Assembly: GCA_949538735.1 (NCBI GenBank)
Contig: CATGLK010000005.1
Coordinates: 42,589 to 106,588 of the forward strand
DNA: 64,000 nt
Reading direction: 5' to 3'
Origin: an uncultured Clostridia bacterium
GTDB taxonomy: Bacteria; Bacillota; Clostridia; TANB77; CAG-508
This document shows, in pieces, positions 18,999 through 28,548 of this stretch (within the stretch, counting starts at the first letter, position 1; the number at the start of each line of letters is the position of its first letter). The position numbers and the translations under genes were made by a program. The notes below the pieces were generated by a model. The model worked only from the letters and a program-made list of their open reading frames with translations, had not been told where the DNA came from and did not search any database.

Positions 18999-21900
18999 TT
19001 TATCAATAGTACACCTGCACCTAAGATTACTAATGCACCTATTCCAATAGATATTGGTAGTACGTAATTTAGGTCTTCACCAGTATTTGGTGATACTTTA
19101 AATGTTTGTGCCATATCATCATCTGGCTCTACTTTTTTGCCTGAGCCTGGTACATAGTTTCCTGGTATTGATTGTTTAAATACTCCGCCACCGTCTTTGC
19201 GTAAAGCTATAACTTCTGCTTCGTTTTGTAGGTCTATGTCTCCTGATATTGTTGTTAATACTTTTGTTACTGTTAGTTCTAGTGGTTTTATTTCTGTTGA
19301 AAGTCCTGCTACTCCTGATTTTTCTGCTACTAGTCCACCTCGGTTGTCTATTTTTGTTGTAGTTAGTATTATTCTATTTGCTATTGCAGATTGACTTTCA
19401 TCATAAACTTTTTCTGCTACTTCGTTTGCTTCTTTGTATTCGCTTAGTTCTCTTTTTGTCCATCCTGAGCTTGTATATGTAGCTTCGTTTTCGTTTACTG
19501 CCCATTGGCTATCTGCATAGTCTGCTATTTTTGTTATGTTCATTTTTACTGGGTTTGTAGTGTTTAGAGTTCCATATGTGTAGAATTCTTCGTTTCTATA
19601 GTCTCTTTCACTTGTGTTCTTTACTTTTATTTCATATTTTACTTCTAATGTTGAGCCTTGTAGTATTTCATTATCTATTTCTAGTTTTACAAATCCTGGG
19701 TCTTTATCTACGTTTCCTTCTGCTCCTTTTAGTCCTGTCAATGGTCCTTTCAACTCGCCTATTGGCTCACCATTTTCGTTTAAGTCTGCATCAGCAAGAA
19801 CTTGACCATTTGCTAATGTTGATTTAACATGTTTCATTTCTTTTATTAGCTCTATGCTTTGATGTGGTCTTTCTATTAGTCCAAAGTCTACATTTGGTAT
19901 ATGATATGTGTATTCTTCAGCTGGCTCTCCGTCTAATACTGATGGTGTTCTTAAGTTTTCTATGTCTATTGCCATTTCTGGTGTTGATGATGTCATTTTC
20001 TTACTTGTGTCTGTTGCTGGGTTATATTTTATTTCTTTAGCATTTAGTTCATTATCTAGTGCTGTTCTTGTGCTATAATCGTCTGTTGCATCTGAGTATC
20101 TTGGCTCTGTATCTTGATACCATTTAGTTCCATTATGTTTGCTTCTATCAAATATTGTTGCTTTGTAGCTTTGTACTGAATATGTTTCGTCTCCCCAAGT
20201 AAATCTAACTTCATAGTCTCCTGCTGCAAAGTCGTTGAATTCATATTCTCCATTACTTTCTGTTTTATCAAGTTCTTTTACTTTTGTCCACATATTGTAT
20301 TGTCTTGTTTCTGGGTCTACTTCTTTTCTCCAAAGTTCTACTTTAACATTTGGAATTCCATTTTCTTCTGTTGTATCAAATATTCCGTTACCTTGTCTTA
20401 TATTCTCTTTAGTTAATTTATCGGCAATTGCTTTATCTTCAAAGACATTTCCTGATATTTTTCTTCCAGCATCTGGCACTTTAGTTTCTAATTGAATTGA
20501 TGGTGCCCAGTCTGTGTCATCTTCATATGTATCCTTGCTTCCTGGCACTGCATTTCCTGGGTTTGAGTTTCTGTCAATTCCTGCATATACACTTCCCCCA
20601 TTTTTGTCAAATATACTATATGACGTTATTTCTGTTACATTGTCCAATGTTTCTTTTGAATTCATAATTTCTACAACTGCTTCTCTGCTAAGTTTAAATT
20701 GTACATATATTTCTTTTGAGTTTCCTTCATTTTCTGTTACACCACTTATTCCTTTAATTAAGCCAAGCTCTTCAGTTTGTATAAGTAGTTTGTTGTATTC
20801 ATTATTATAATTCTCTTTTGTGAAACTTATTTGGTTTGTAATATTTGCGTTTGTGTCTATACTTCTTCCTACTATAATTGAATCTGTTTCATATCTACTA
20901 TCATAGTAATCCACAATTTGATTTACACGTGCTTGTACGTTGCTTGAGTTGTTTTTAATTCCTATTCTATATGTTAAATATACTTTTAATTCTCTATCTT
21001 TATCTGCACTTGTAAATTCAGCATCTGCTTTATAAATTGGTCTTGTGTACCTCATATTTCCATATCTGTTTCCAAATTTTACTCCAATTTCGTAACCGTC
21101 CCCGCCACTTTCGCTTAAATTTGTAAATCTTTTATCATATTCATATACTTGTCCACGTCCATTTACTGTAAGTTTTACACTTTGCAAATCTTTTTTTACA
21201 GATAGGTCTGGTTGTTCTCTTTCTTCTATTCCTAGATTGATGTTTTCTAGTTCTTGTATTTGTTCTCTTCTTATTGCTTCTGGTGTTTTTATCTTGTCCA
21301 GATATCCACCATATCCATTATATGTTGTTGCTTTTATCATATAGTCTTCTCTAACTCCATTAACTGGGAAGTTCGCTCCGTCATATCCTTTTATTGGATT
21401 TGCTCCTTCTAAGTTAAATGTACTTGTATGATTTACTATTCCGTCATATCTTAAACCTATATTGCCTGAATCACCATTTGCATTATTGTTTGTTATAACT
21501 TTAAATTTGTTGTTAAAGTTTGTTCTTCCATTTACTTGTCTTCCGTTTTCTGCTGCTTTACTTGTGTTTGCTGCTAACATATCTTTTAATGGTATTGACT
21601 GATAGCTCATTCCGTTATAATTAAATTCTACATAGTATTGTGTTATTTTGTCTATTTCTATATTGTAAAATTTATATTTTCCTTCTGCTAGTTGTTCTGT
21701 TTTTTGTACATTTTTTCCATTTTCTAGTCTTGTATATTTTATAGTTTCTCCTGTTCTTACTTCTTGTACAACATTTCCTTGAGCATTTTTTAATCTTACT
21801 GTTACATGGTTCACTAGTTTATCGTTTGCATCATTTGTTCCGTCAGTTGGTGTTTTATATAAGTAATTTTTAATCCAGTCTTTTCCTGCTCCTTTGTCTT

Positions 21901-23341
21901 CCCATACAAGTCCTGATATCCTTATGTATTTTTGTGTGTTGTTTATTGTTATGCTTTTCGTTCCGCCTACTGCTTCAAAGTTTACTCTTCCTACTTCTAG
22001 TGGTTTTTCTTTGCTTACTTCTTCAAAGCCATTTTCAAATGCATTTGGGTGTATTACTTCGTATATTATGTATGTTCCTTTTTTTGTAAGTTTGTTTACT
22101 GTGAATTCTCCATTCGCATCAGTTATAAATGTCTCTGCGTCTTTTATGTTTTTTACGTATCTCTGGTTTGTTGGGTTATTTGTGTTTACATATGCTTGTT
22201 GGTCTACTGAGTAGATTACAAATCCCATGTTTCTCATTGGTCTTCCTGTTCCACTGTTTATTTTTTTGATGCTTAGTCTGCTTTCTGCAACTCCTGGAAG
22301 TGTTAGTGGTTCTTCTGCTTCTTCTTCTTTTGAACCTGTACCATGGAAAATCGCTATTGATTGATTTGACATAAATATTGGCTCTCCTAACACTATTCTT
22401 GCTCTAATTATATTTTGTTTTAGTTTACTTGTTATTTTTATATTTTCTACTGAATCTATTTCACCTTCATATACTATATAAAAATCATTACCATCGTAAT
22501 CTCCAAGTTCTGATAATTGTTTTACATTTTTTCCGTCTATACTATATAAATTTGTGTCTATTGTTGTTTTCTCTTTTGTTGTTATTGTTGCTGGTCCTTC
22601 GATTTTTCCGTCCTCGTGCTTTAAGTTGTATGGGCCTATAAATGTATATTTTCCGTCATAATTTATTTGTTGTGGTTGTCCCTCTCCATATTGTGATGTT
22701 GTACTAAATTTACCTGATTTTTGGTTTAGAGCCTCTTTTGCTTTGGTTTGAGCTATCTTATATAATGGTCTTGAGAAATCTGTATTATTCTCTCTAAGTC
22801 CTGAGCTAATTGAATCATTGTCTGTTCCTAGATTATATCCATGTTCTCCTAGCCAACATGCTATTTGTGCTTTCCAAGTTCCCCAAGTACTATTTCCTGA
22901 TTCTCCAGCTGATGATTCACTTATATAATATCCTAATCTATAGTAGTCAACTTTTTGACTTGAGTCTGTTATGCTTTGAATTACATTATTATTGTGTTTT
23001 ACTATTATATCTTTGCCAATGTCTATAATGTATTTTATTTTCATTCTGTATCCGCCATCAGTCTGGCTTCTATGTCCTATACATTGGGCTCCTACATCCC
23101 ATATTTCTCTACCTGGATTTGTTCTAGATTGTTGGTTAGTACTCCAATCTCCACTGATATCTGGTAATTCTGAATCTAGCCATGCATCTCCTTGACGTTT
23201 TATTGCATCAAAGATACCATAGAATGAAGGATTTTCATAATAGCCTTCTGTACTATAAAAGTATGCTGCTGTAGAAAATACTGGAAGCATAAATATTATG
23301 GCTATAGCTATTAAAATTGTTGATATTATATTCTTTTTCAT
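18962..23341 (-). CDS. Type-A cell-wall-sorted surface protein with thioester-like domain, module 3
   Basis: 1,459 residues, ATG after GGGGAGG. Signal peptide ~1-26. The N-domain (27-190) has Cys87 (AQCIGH) and Gln159 in KAQIACW, a spacing and motif like the Cys and Gln of thioester (TED) adhesin domains, so a covalent host- or surface-binding head is possible. A Cna-B domain (~350-450), SdrD-B domains (~470-600 and ~950-1060) and the conserved [16 protein letters not shown] block follow. The end has SPNTG (1417-1421), a hydrophobic segment and a KKLFGTGQKSSK tail, a sortase-type signal. It follows the type-B gene by 16 bp and is probably co-translated. No sortase gene is in the window, so attachment is inferred from the motif alone. 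Confidence 0.85.
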   Translation of the reverse strand: MKKNIISTILIAIAIIFMLPVFSTAAYFYSTEGYYENPSFYGIFDAIKRQGDAWLDSELPDISGDWSTNQQSRTNPGREIWDVGAQCIGHRSQTDGGYRMKIKYIIDIGKDIIVKHNNNVIQSITDSSQKVDYYRLGYYISESSAGESGNSTWGTWKAQIACWLGEHGYNLGTDNDSISSGLRENNTDFSRPLYKIAQTKAKEALNQKSGKFSTTSQYGEGQPQQINYDGKYTFIGPYNLKHEDGKIEGPATITTKEKTTIDTNLYSIDGKNVKQLSELGDYDGNDFYIVYEGEIDSVENIKITSKLKQNIIRARIVLGEPIFMSNQSIAIFHGTGSKEEEAEEPLTLPGVAESRLSIKKINSGTGRPMRNMGFVIYSVDQQAYVNTNNPTNQRYVKNIKDAETFITDANGEFTVNKLTKKGTYIIYEVIHPNAFENGFEEVSKEKPLEVGRVNFEAVGGTKSITINNTQKYIRISGLVWEDKGAGKDWIKNYLYKTPTDGTNDANDKLVNHVTVRLKNAQGNVVQEVRTGETIKYTRLENGKNVQKTEQLAEGKYKFYNIEIDKITQYYVEFNYNGMSYQSIPLKDMLAANTSKAAENGRQVNGRTNFNNKFKVITNNNANGDSGNIGLRYDGIVNHTSTFNLEGANPIKGYDGANFPVNGVREDYMIKATTYNGYGGYLDKIKTPEAIRREQIQELENINLGIEEREQPDLSVKKDLQSVKLTVNGRGQVYEYDKRFTNLSESGGDGYEIGVKFGNRYGNMRYTRPIYKADAEFTSADKDRELKVYLTYRIGIKNNSSNVQARVNQIVDYYDSRYETDSIIVGRSIDTNANITNQISFTKENYNNEYNKLLIQTEELGLIKGISGVTENEGNSKEIYVQFKLSREAVVEIMNSKETLDNVTEITSYSIFDKNGGSVYAGIDRNSNPGNAVPGSKDTYEDDTDWAPSIQLETKVPDAGRKISGNVFEDKAIADKLTKENIRQGNGIFDTTEENGIPNVKVELWRKEVDPETRQYNMWTKVKELDKTESNGEYEFNDFAAGDYEVRFTWGDETYSVQSYKATIFDRSKHNGTKWYQDTEPRYSDATDDYSTRTALDNELNAKEIKYNPATDTSKKMTSSTPEMAIDIENLRTPSVLDGEPAEEYTYHIPNVDFGLIERPHQSIELIKEMKHVKSTLANGQVLADADLNENGEPIGELKGPLTGLKGAEGNVDKDPGFVKLEIDNEILQGSTLEVKYEIKVKNTSERDYRNEEFYTYGTLNTTNPVKMNITKIADYADSQWAVNENEATYTSSGWTKRELSEYKEANEVAEKVYDESQSAIANRIILTTTKIDNRGGLVAEKSGVAGLSTEIKPLELTVTKVLTTISGDIDLQNEAEVIALRKDGGGVFKQSIPGNYVPGSGKKVEPDDDMAQTFKVSPNTGEDLNYVLPISIGIGALVILGAGVLLIKKLFGTGQKSSK

Positions 23342-23357
23342 ATTTATCCTCCCCTTT

Positions 23358-26300
23358 CTATCCTAATACCTTTTTCTTTATAAAATATATTCCTGTTGCA
23401 AGAATTGCAATTGATATTATTGTTATTGTGGTGTAAAGTATTATGCTACCTGTTTTTATTGATATAATAACATCTGCGTTACTCATATCATCTTCTTTTT
23501 CATCCTTATTTCCTGGTGTAGAGTCTATGTCATCTAACATACGTTCATTATAATGTTTATTAATTTCAGCTTTGTTTAGTATTCTTCCTGTATTGTCTTG
23601 TGTCATATCTTTTGTTAATATTAAATTAATAGTTTTTGTTTGTCCTGGTAATATTACTTGGTTTGCTAATGCTGTTGTATACAAGTTTCCATTTGTGTTT
23701 TGCTTCCAACCTGAATTTGACTGATTACTGAATTTTAAATCGCTTGGTAAGTAATCTACAATTTCATTTGCATAACCAGCAACATCTCCTTCATTTGTAA
23801 CTTCTATGCTATATTCTATTGTAACTTTACTATTAGCTATTTTTTTCGCGTCTATTTCAACTTTAGCAAGTTTTTCTTTGTTGTATGAAATTACTCTAGT
23901 TCCGTCGCTATTTTGTACTGTTATTTTATTTATATATTTCTCTAATTTTAAATCAAATGTTTCTGATTTGATAAATCCTGCATCTATATTTGCTAAATTT
24001 GTATTTTCCAAGTTTAGCTCTTTTGTTTTTGCACATTTAATTTTCTCATTTTTTAGTGTTATTGTAGCACTTATTACATCTGAATTTTGGCTTTCTGCTA
24101 TTCCTTCTTTTTGATATTCTGTTACATAATAATTTTTGCTATCATATATAAATATTACACTATATTTTCCTTTTTCTATTTCTTTGAACTCATACACACC
24201 ATTTTCGTCTGTAGTTGTAATTGCTTCGTTTCCGTCTTTGTCTTTTGCAATATTTTGAGTTTTTTCATCTAACAGCATTACAGTTGTATTTGGTAATCCT
24301 TTTTCTTGGATATCCCTATTTCCGTTTTTGTTCTCATCAATCCAAGCTCTTCCACTTATGCTCTTTAGTTCTTTTTTAGTTGGGTCGTCTGGGTCATCTG
24401 GGTTAATTGGCTCTTTGCCCTCTATAATAAATTCCAAATTATTTATATTTGCAATAACTCCATATCCATTTATATTTACTGTATTAGTTATTTTGTTACC
24501 TTCTACCATTCTACTATCCAAAGTTGTATTTATAATTATCTGTATTTTTTCTTTTGCTTTAATGTCTATTGAAGTTGCAAATATTCTATCTTTTTCTGCA
24601 AGTGTTTCTTCTTCGTTTTGTATTATTTTGATGTTATTAATATTCAATCCTTCTGGGATAACATCTGATATGTTAATTCTTGCATCTATTATTCCTTTGT
24701 TTTCTACGTCTATTGTTATGATTATATTGTCTCCGTCTTTTACTGTTTCTCCTTCTATATTAGTTTTTTGAGTTCCTACTATTTCTACCTTGTTTTGTTT
24801 AGCATATCTATCTTGATAATTAGATGTATAATCTGTTTCTTCATAATTCACTTTAAAGTATTGTGATATCATCATTCCTAATTCAGTATATGGTATAGCT
24901 TTAATATAGAATCTTACATAAATTGTTTCTGTTTGTCCTTTTGCTATTTGATTTATTTTAAATTTTGCTATTCCGTTTTTATATTCTAAAAATTCACCAT
25001 TTTCTATATATGTATTTTCTGTTGAGAATGTTAAGTTTTCTGATATCGGTACTTCTACTATTACATCTTTTACTTCTTCATTAGAAATATTTTTAACTTT
25101 AAATTCTAATGGATACCCGTCGTCTCCATTTAGTGCTATATCTAATGATGTTGTATCTGCTAATGTTAGTTTTAGTTTTCCTTTATTTATTTTATTTGTT
25201 ATGTTTTGTATTGTCTTTTCTTCAATACCTTCTGCTGTTATTTTTATTTGTCCTGTTATTGTTTGGTTATTATCTGCTACTTCTTTTGTAGAAACTTGAT
25301 AACTTATTTCTTTTGTTTCTCCTACTTTTAGTTCTTCTATCTTTATTTGTTTTGAACTTAAAGTATCATCTTCCATATATTCATATCTTTTTTGCATTTG
25401 CCCAAATACTTCTTCTTCATGTTCCACTTCTCCATAATAAATAGCATTAGTATTTGTAGCTTCAAGAATGATATTTTTAATATCTTTATCTGTATTATTT
25501 GTTAATGAAAGCACATATTTGATAGCTTGGCCTTCTTGAACAACATCATTTTCTTGTAAAGTTTTATCTCCACTCTTAGCAACTATTGCAACACCAATTC
25601 CATTAACATCTTCTGTAATTTGAGCTGGTTGTTGTTCTTGTTCGCTTTCTTCTGCGCTTAATCCCATAGCAGAAACTGTTGACTCTTCGCTACCTTGATA
25701 ATTGTACTGTAATTGTGTCTTTGTATATAAACTTTCCCCACTTTCCACATTTTCTGGGATATATAAATTATATTCTGCACTAAAACTTTCCTTTGGTTGC
25801 AATTCTTCTTCTAAAATTACTTTAAATGCTTTTACTGTATCTAGCTCTTCTGTTGTTGGTTTCCATTCTTCACTTTGTGCTTCTAAATCGCTTCTGTCTG
25901 TATAATATATACTTGCTTTTTTGTTTTGCGCTGTTATTACATTTTGTAAATTTGCTTCTATTGTTGTTTTAAATGTTTGGCTGTCTATTTCTTCTTCGTC
26001 CCCAATTTTTCCTAGTATAGATACATCTTTTATTGGTTCTTCATAGTTGTTTATTACATTTATTGTTCTTTTTGCAAGTTTTGCTTCTTCATTTGTGTCT
26101 AGTTTTGCTTTAACTGCTTTATCATCATTTGTCTCAATTGTTTCCCCTGAGTTAGAGTAATTTTCTAATTTATTTGTCATTAGCACACCTTGTTTTGAGT
26201 TTATTTTAATTGCTATTTCGTCTGTAAATTGCTCTGTTGGTCTATTTTCGTTTGTATATAACAACTCAATTTTTTCGTCTTTTGTTGGTACTGTATTTGA

Positions 26301-28199
26301 TATTGTTATGTCTGCAATTATCGCTATTTGAATTCCTTGTGCAAGACTACTTGCAAAGTTTTTTTGCTCTCCTGATAATTCAAGTATTATTGCCTTTTTG
26401 CCGTCTTCTCTTTTTTGTAATCCTATTTTTGATACTTTTATTTCGTCTTCAAAATTTAGTTGTGCTGTTTTTTTGACATTTATGTCTAATTCTTGTGGCA
26501 ATACAATTTGTATTGTTGGGTTTTTATATAGGTCATATTGAGCATCATCACTTTTAAGTGTTAATATAAATTGTACATCATTATTTGCTTGTAATGTTGA
26601 TAAACTTGTATTGCTCATTTCTAATTTTGCTTCTGTTTTTGTGTCATTTAAAACTATTTCTGCACTACTTGTAGATTGTTTGTCTCCATTTGTTACTGTT
26701 CCGTTTAGGTTTAATTTAGTAAAAGTTTTTAGTTGAGCTTTTGTGTAGTTTGCATTTCCTTTTATTGCTTTTGTATTTTTTATAACAAAGTTTCCTTCTG
26801 TTTGCGGTTTGCTTGTTACAACTTTTATATAATCAGTTGGTTCGTTATAATTTACTACAATATTTCCTGCTTCATCACATTGTGTTTCATTTGTTATTTT
26901 TGCTATTTCAGCATTTTCTCTATTTAATATTTGTATTTCATAGCTTTCGCCAAAAATTCTCTCTAAGTCTGCTTTGTTAAATGTTGTAGATTTATATATT
27001 GTTACGGCATTGTACATTCTGTCTCTTTCATTTGCAAATGTCTCTTCTTGATTTGTTAACTCGATAGTTTCTGTCTCTGATGCTTTAGATATTTTTATTG
27101 TGTTATTTTCTTCAAATATTGTTTCATTTTCTGGATTTGCATACATATATCCTTTGTATAGACTATCTGTTGCTTCTTTTACTAATTCAACAATATTCCC
27201 TTTTTCTTCTAATTGTACTTCTACATTTTCTGCTTTTACTATCATTTCAGCTTTTGTATATAGTTGTGTTGATACTGTTGTATCTAAGTTTATTGTTGAG
27301 TTTGCTGTTTCTATTTCGTTGTATGTATAAATTATATTGTATTCATTTTTGGCATTTCCCCAACCTGCTTCGTTGTTTTCATTTATTACATTTGAATTTG
27401 CAATTTCTAGACTTCCGTCTTCTGAATTGTATTTTACTTGTTCAGCATTTAGCTTTACTCCATTTGCTAATACAATTGCTTCTTGTGGATATTTTCCACT
27501 TATTTGTTGCGCTTTTATATTTATTGTCTCTTGTTTTCTTGGCAATATATTGTTTGGAACTTCTGTGTATATATCTTGTTGTACTAAAATTTCTCCTTCG
27601 CTTAAATTTATGTATTTTCCAACTTCTTGAGTAAAACTAACCTCTGTATCTGCTGTCCAATTTAATTTTATCTTTCTTTGCACTTCAACATTTGTGTCTA
27701 TTTCATTATTGTATGTTCCTGTTAAATTTACATTTATCTCTTTTTCGAAATAATCTTCTGTAAAATTGTTTGGTTTTTTAAATTTTATTGGAAGCTCGAT
27801 TATTGTGTTATTTGAATATATAATAGAATTTAACTCTATTTCATTTTTATCTGTATCAACTTTCTTTATATATTCACTTGCTATTTTCTCTTTAATAATA
27901 GTGAAATTTGGATTTTCTATTCTTATCTTGGCATCTTTTAAAACACCCTGATTTTTAACGTTTACATTTAAAATCAAAGTTTGTTCTTCTTCTAAGTTTG
28001 CATTTTTTTCATGCCCTTTATTTTCTCCTAAATTAAAGTACACATCAAACTTAACATTATTTGCGTTAGTATCTTCGCCTTGACTTTCTAACTCTACTGA
28101 AAGTGCAATAGACATTGTTTGACCTATTATCACAAAATATGTTGACATTAGTGTGATTATTAAACTTATTATTACTGTTTTTTTGATTGCTGTTTTCAT
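23358..28199 (-). CDS. Type-B membrane-anchored DUF11/SdrD-B surface protein, module 3
   Basis: 1,613 residues, ATG after GGAGG. The signal peptide (~1-33) is followed by repeated beta domains. Shared blocks with the module-5 and module-1 proteins include KGYMYANPENET and VIVLPQELDINVKKTAQLN-like segments, DUF11-like repeats and one SdrD-B domain (about 1280-1390, AWIDENKNGNRD). A DUF11-like domain, a membrane segment (~1585-1607) and a KKK end complete it. It is longer than its paralogues by about 160-290 residues, mainly in the middle. It has no sorting motif. Role: an extracellular, membrane-tethered partner of the type-A protein, inferred from consistent gene pairing. Confidence 0.82.
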   Translation of the reverse strand: MKTAIKKTVIISLIITLMSTYFVIIGQTMSIALSVELESQGEDTNANNVKFDVYFNLGENKGHEKNANLEEEQTLILNVNVKNQGVLKDAKIRIENPNFTIIKEKIASEYIKKVDTDKNEIELNSIIYSNNTIIELPIKFKKPNNFTEDYFEKEINVNLTGTYNNEIDTNVEVQRKIKLNWTADTEVSFTQEVGKYINLSEGEILVQQDIYTEVPNNILPRKQETINIKAQQISGKYPQEAIVLANGVKLNAEQVKYNSEDGSLEIANSNVINENNEAGWGNAKNEYNIIYTYNEIETANSTINLDTTVSTQLYTKAEMIVKAENVEVQLEEKGNIVELVKEATDSLYKGYMYANPENETIFEENNTIKISKASETETIELTNQEETFANERDRMYNAVTIYKSTTFNKADLERIFGESYEIQILNRENAEIAKITNETQCDEAGNIVVNYNEPTDYIKVVTSKPQTEGNFVIKNTKAIKGNANYTKAQLKTFTKLNLNGTVTNGDKQSTSSAEIVLNDTKTEAKLEMSNTSLSTLQANNDVQFILTLKSDDAQYDLYKNPTIQIVLPQELDINVKKTAQLNFEDEIKVSKIGLQKREDGKKAIILELSGEQKNFASSLAQGIQIAIIADITISNTVPTKDEKIELLYTNENRPTEQFTDEIAIKINSKQGVLMTNKLENYSNSGETIETNDDKAVKAKLDTNEEAKLAKRTINVINNYEEPIKDVSILGKIGDEEEIDSQTFKTTIEANLQNVITAQNKKASIYYTDRSDLEAQSEEWKPTTEELDTVKAFKVILEEELQPKESFSAEYNLYIPENVESGESLYTKTQLQYNYQGSEESTVSAMGLSAEESEQEQQPAQITEDVNGIGVAIVAKSGDKTLQENDVVQEGQAIKYVLSLTNNTDKDIKNIILEATNTNAIYYGEVEHEEEVFGQMQKRYEYMEDDTLSSKQIKIEELKVGETKEISYQVSTKEVADNNQTITGQIKITAEGIEEKTIQNITNKINKGKLKLTLADTTSLDIALNGDDGYPLEFKVKNISNEEVKDVIVEVPISENLTFSTENTYIENGEFLEYKNGIAKFKINQIAKGQTETIYVRFYIKAIPYTELGMMISQYFKVNYEETDYTSNYQDRYAKQNKVEIVGTQKTNIEGETVKDGDNIIITIDVENKGIIDARINISDVIPEGLNINNIKIIQNEEETLAEKDRIFATSIDIKAKEKIQIIINTTLDSRMVEGNKITNTVNINGYGVIANINNLEFIIEGKEPINPDDPDDPTKKELKSISGRAWIDENKNGNRDIQEKGLPNTTVMLLDEKTQNIAKDKDGNEAITTTDENGVYEFKEIEKGKYSVIFIYDSKNYYVTEYQKEGIAESQNSDVISATITLKNEKIKCAKTKELNLENTNLANIDAGFIKSETFDLKLEKYINKITVQNSDGTRVISYNKEKLAKVEIDAKKIANSKVTIEYSIEVTNEGDVAGYANEIVDYLPSDLKFSNQSNSGWKQNTNGNLYTTALANQVILPGQTKTINLILTKDMTQDNTGRILNKAEINKHYNERMLDDIDSTPGNKDEKEDDMSNADVIISIKTGSIILYTTITIISIAILATGIYFIKKKVLG

Positions 28200-28237
28200 T
28201 GCAACGCCTCCAAACTATTATTATTTTCCTATTATTA

Positions 28238-28265
28238 ATGATACAATATTTAAAATTTTTTTCAA
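28238..28265 (-). promoter_or_regulatory. Promoter of module 3
   Basis: Minus strand: TTGAAA (28265-28260), 16-bp spacer, TATCAT (28243-28238), again with TG before and TAATA after the -10. The 16-bp spacing is identical in all four modules. Confidence 0.72.
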
Positions 28266-28375
28266 TAGTAGTTTTTTCCTTAATATTAAAATCCTGCCAA
28301 ACTCCCTTACGGAAAGACATCCGCCGCTTTTCTTCTCCGTTATATTACTTTTTTATTACATTTTTGTTACACTTA

Positions 28376-28425
28376 TTGCCACTGGGGACGGACCTTATTG
28401 CCACTGGGGACGGACCTTTTTGGCA
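28376..28425. repeat. Two direct copies of the palindrome half-unit
   Basis: ATTGCCACTGGGGACGGACC occurs twice in tandem without the complementary right arm, so this is a partial copy of the 1821-1924 element that could be a deletion product. Confidence 0.82.
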
Positions 28426-28430
28426 TGGCA

Positions 28431-28462
28431 TAAAAAGAACGGGGTAAGTTTACCTCGTTCTT
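28431..28462 (-). terminator. Terminator after module 2
   Basis: Stem GAACGxGGTAA/TTACCxCGTTC with a minus-strand T-run. Paired changes (GGTAA with TTACC) keep the stem relative to the other copies, which supports a structural role. Confidence 0.75.
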
Positions 28463-28479
28463 AAGACTTTTACTTTTAA

Positions 28480-28548
28480 AACTTTTTTGGCCTGTCCCAA
28501 AATGTCTTTTTAGTTAGAACTTTTTTGGTCTGTCCCAAAAAGTTTTTT
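28480..28548. repeat. Two copies of the TTTTGGGACAGGCCAAAA repeat
   Basis: The first copy is intergenic. The second (28518-28540) is coding, with one change (GGACAGACC), and gives the tail [12 protein letters not shown]. Confidence 0.8.

Larger units (their letters stand above)
28266..28509. other. Inter-module gap between modules 2 and 3
   Basis: No gene is seen. It contains direct copies of the palindrome unit, the module-2 terminator and a GGGACAGGCC repeat pair that starts at 28480. Confidence 0.7.
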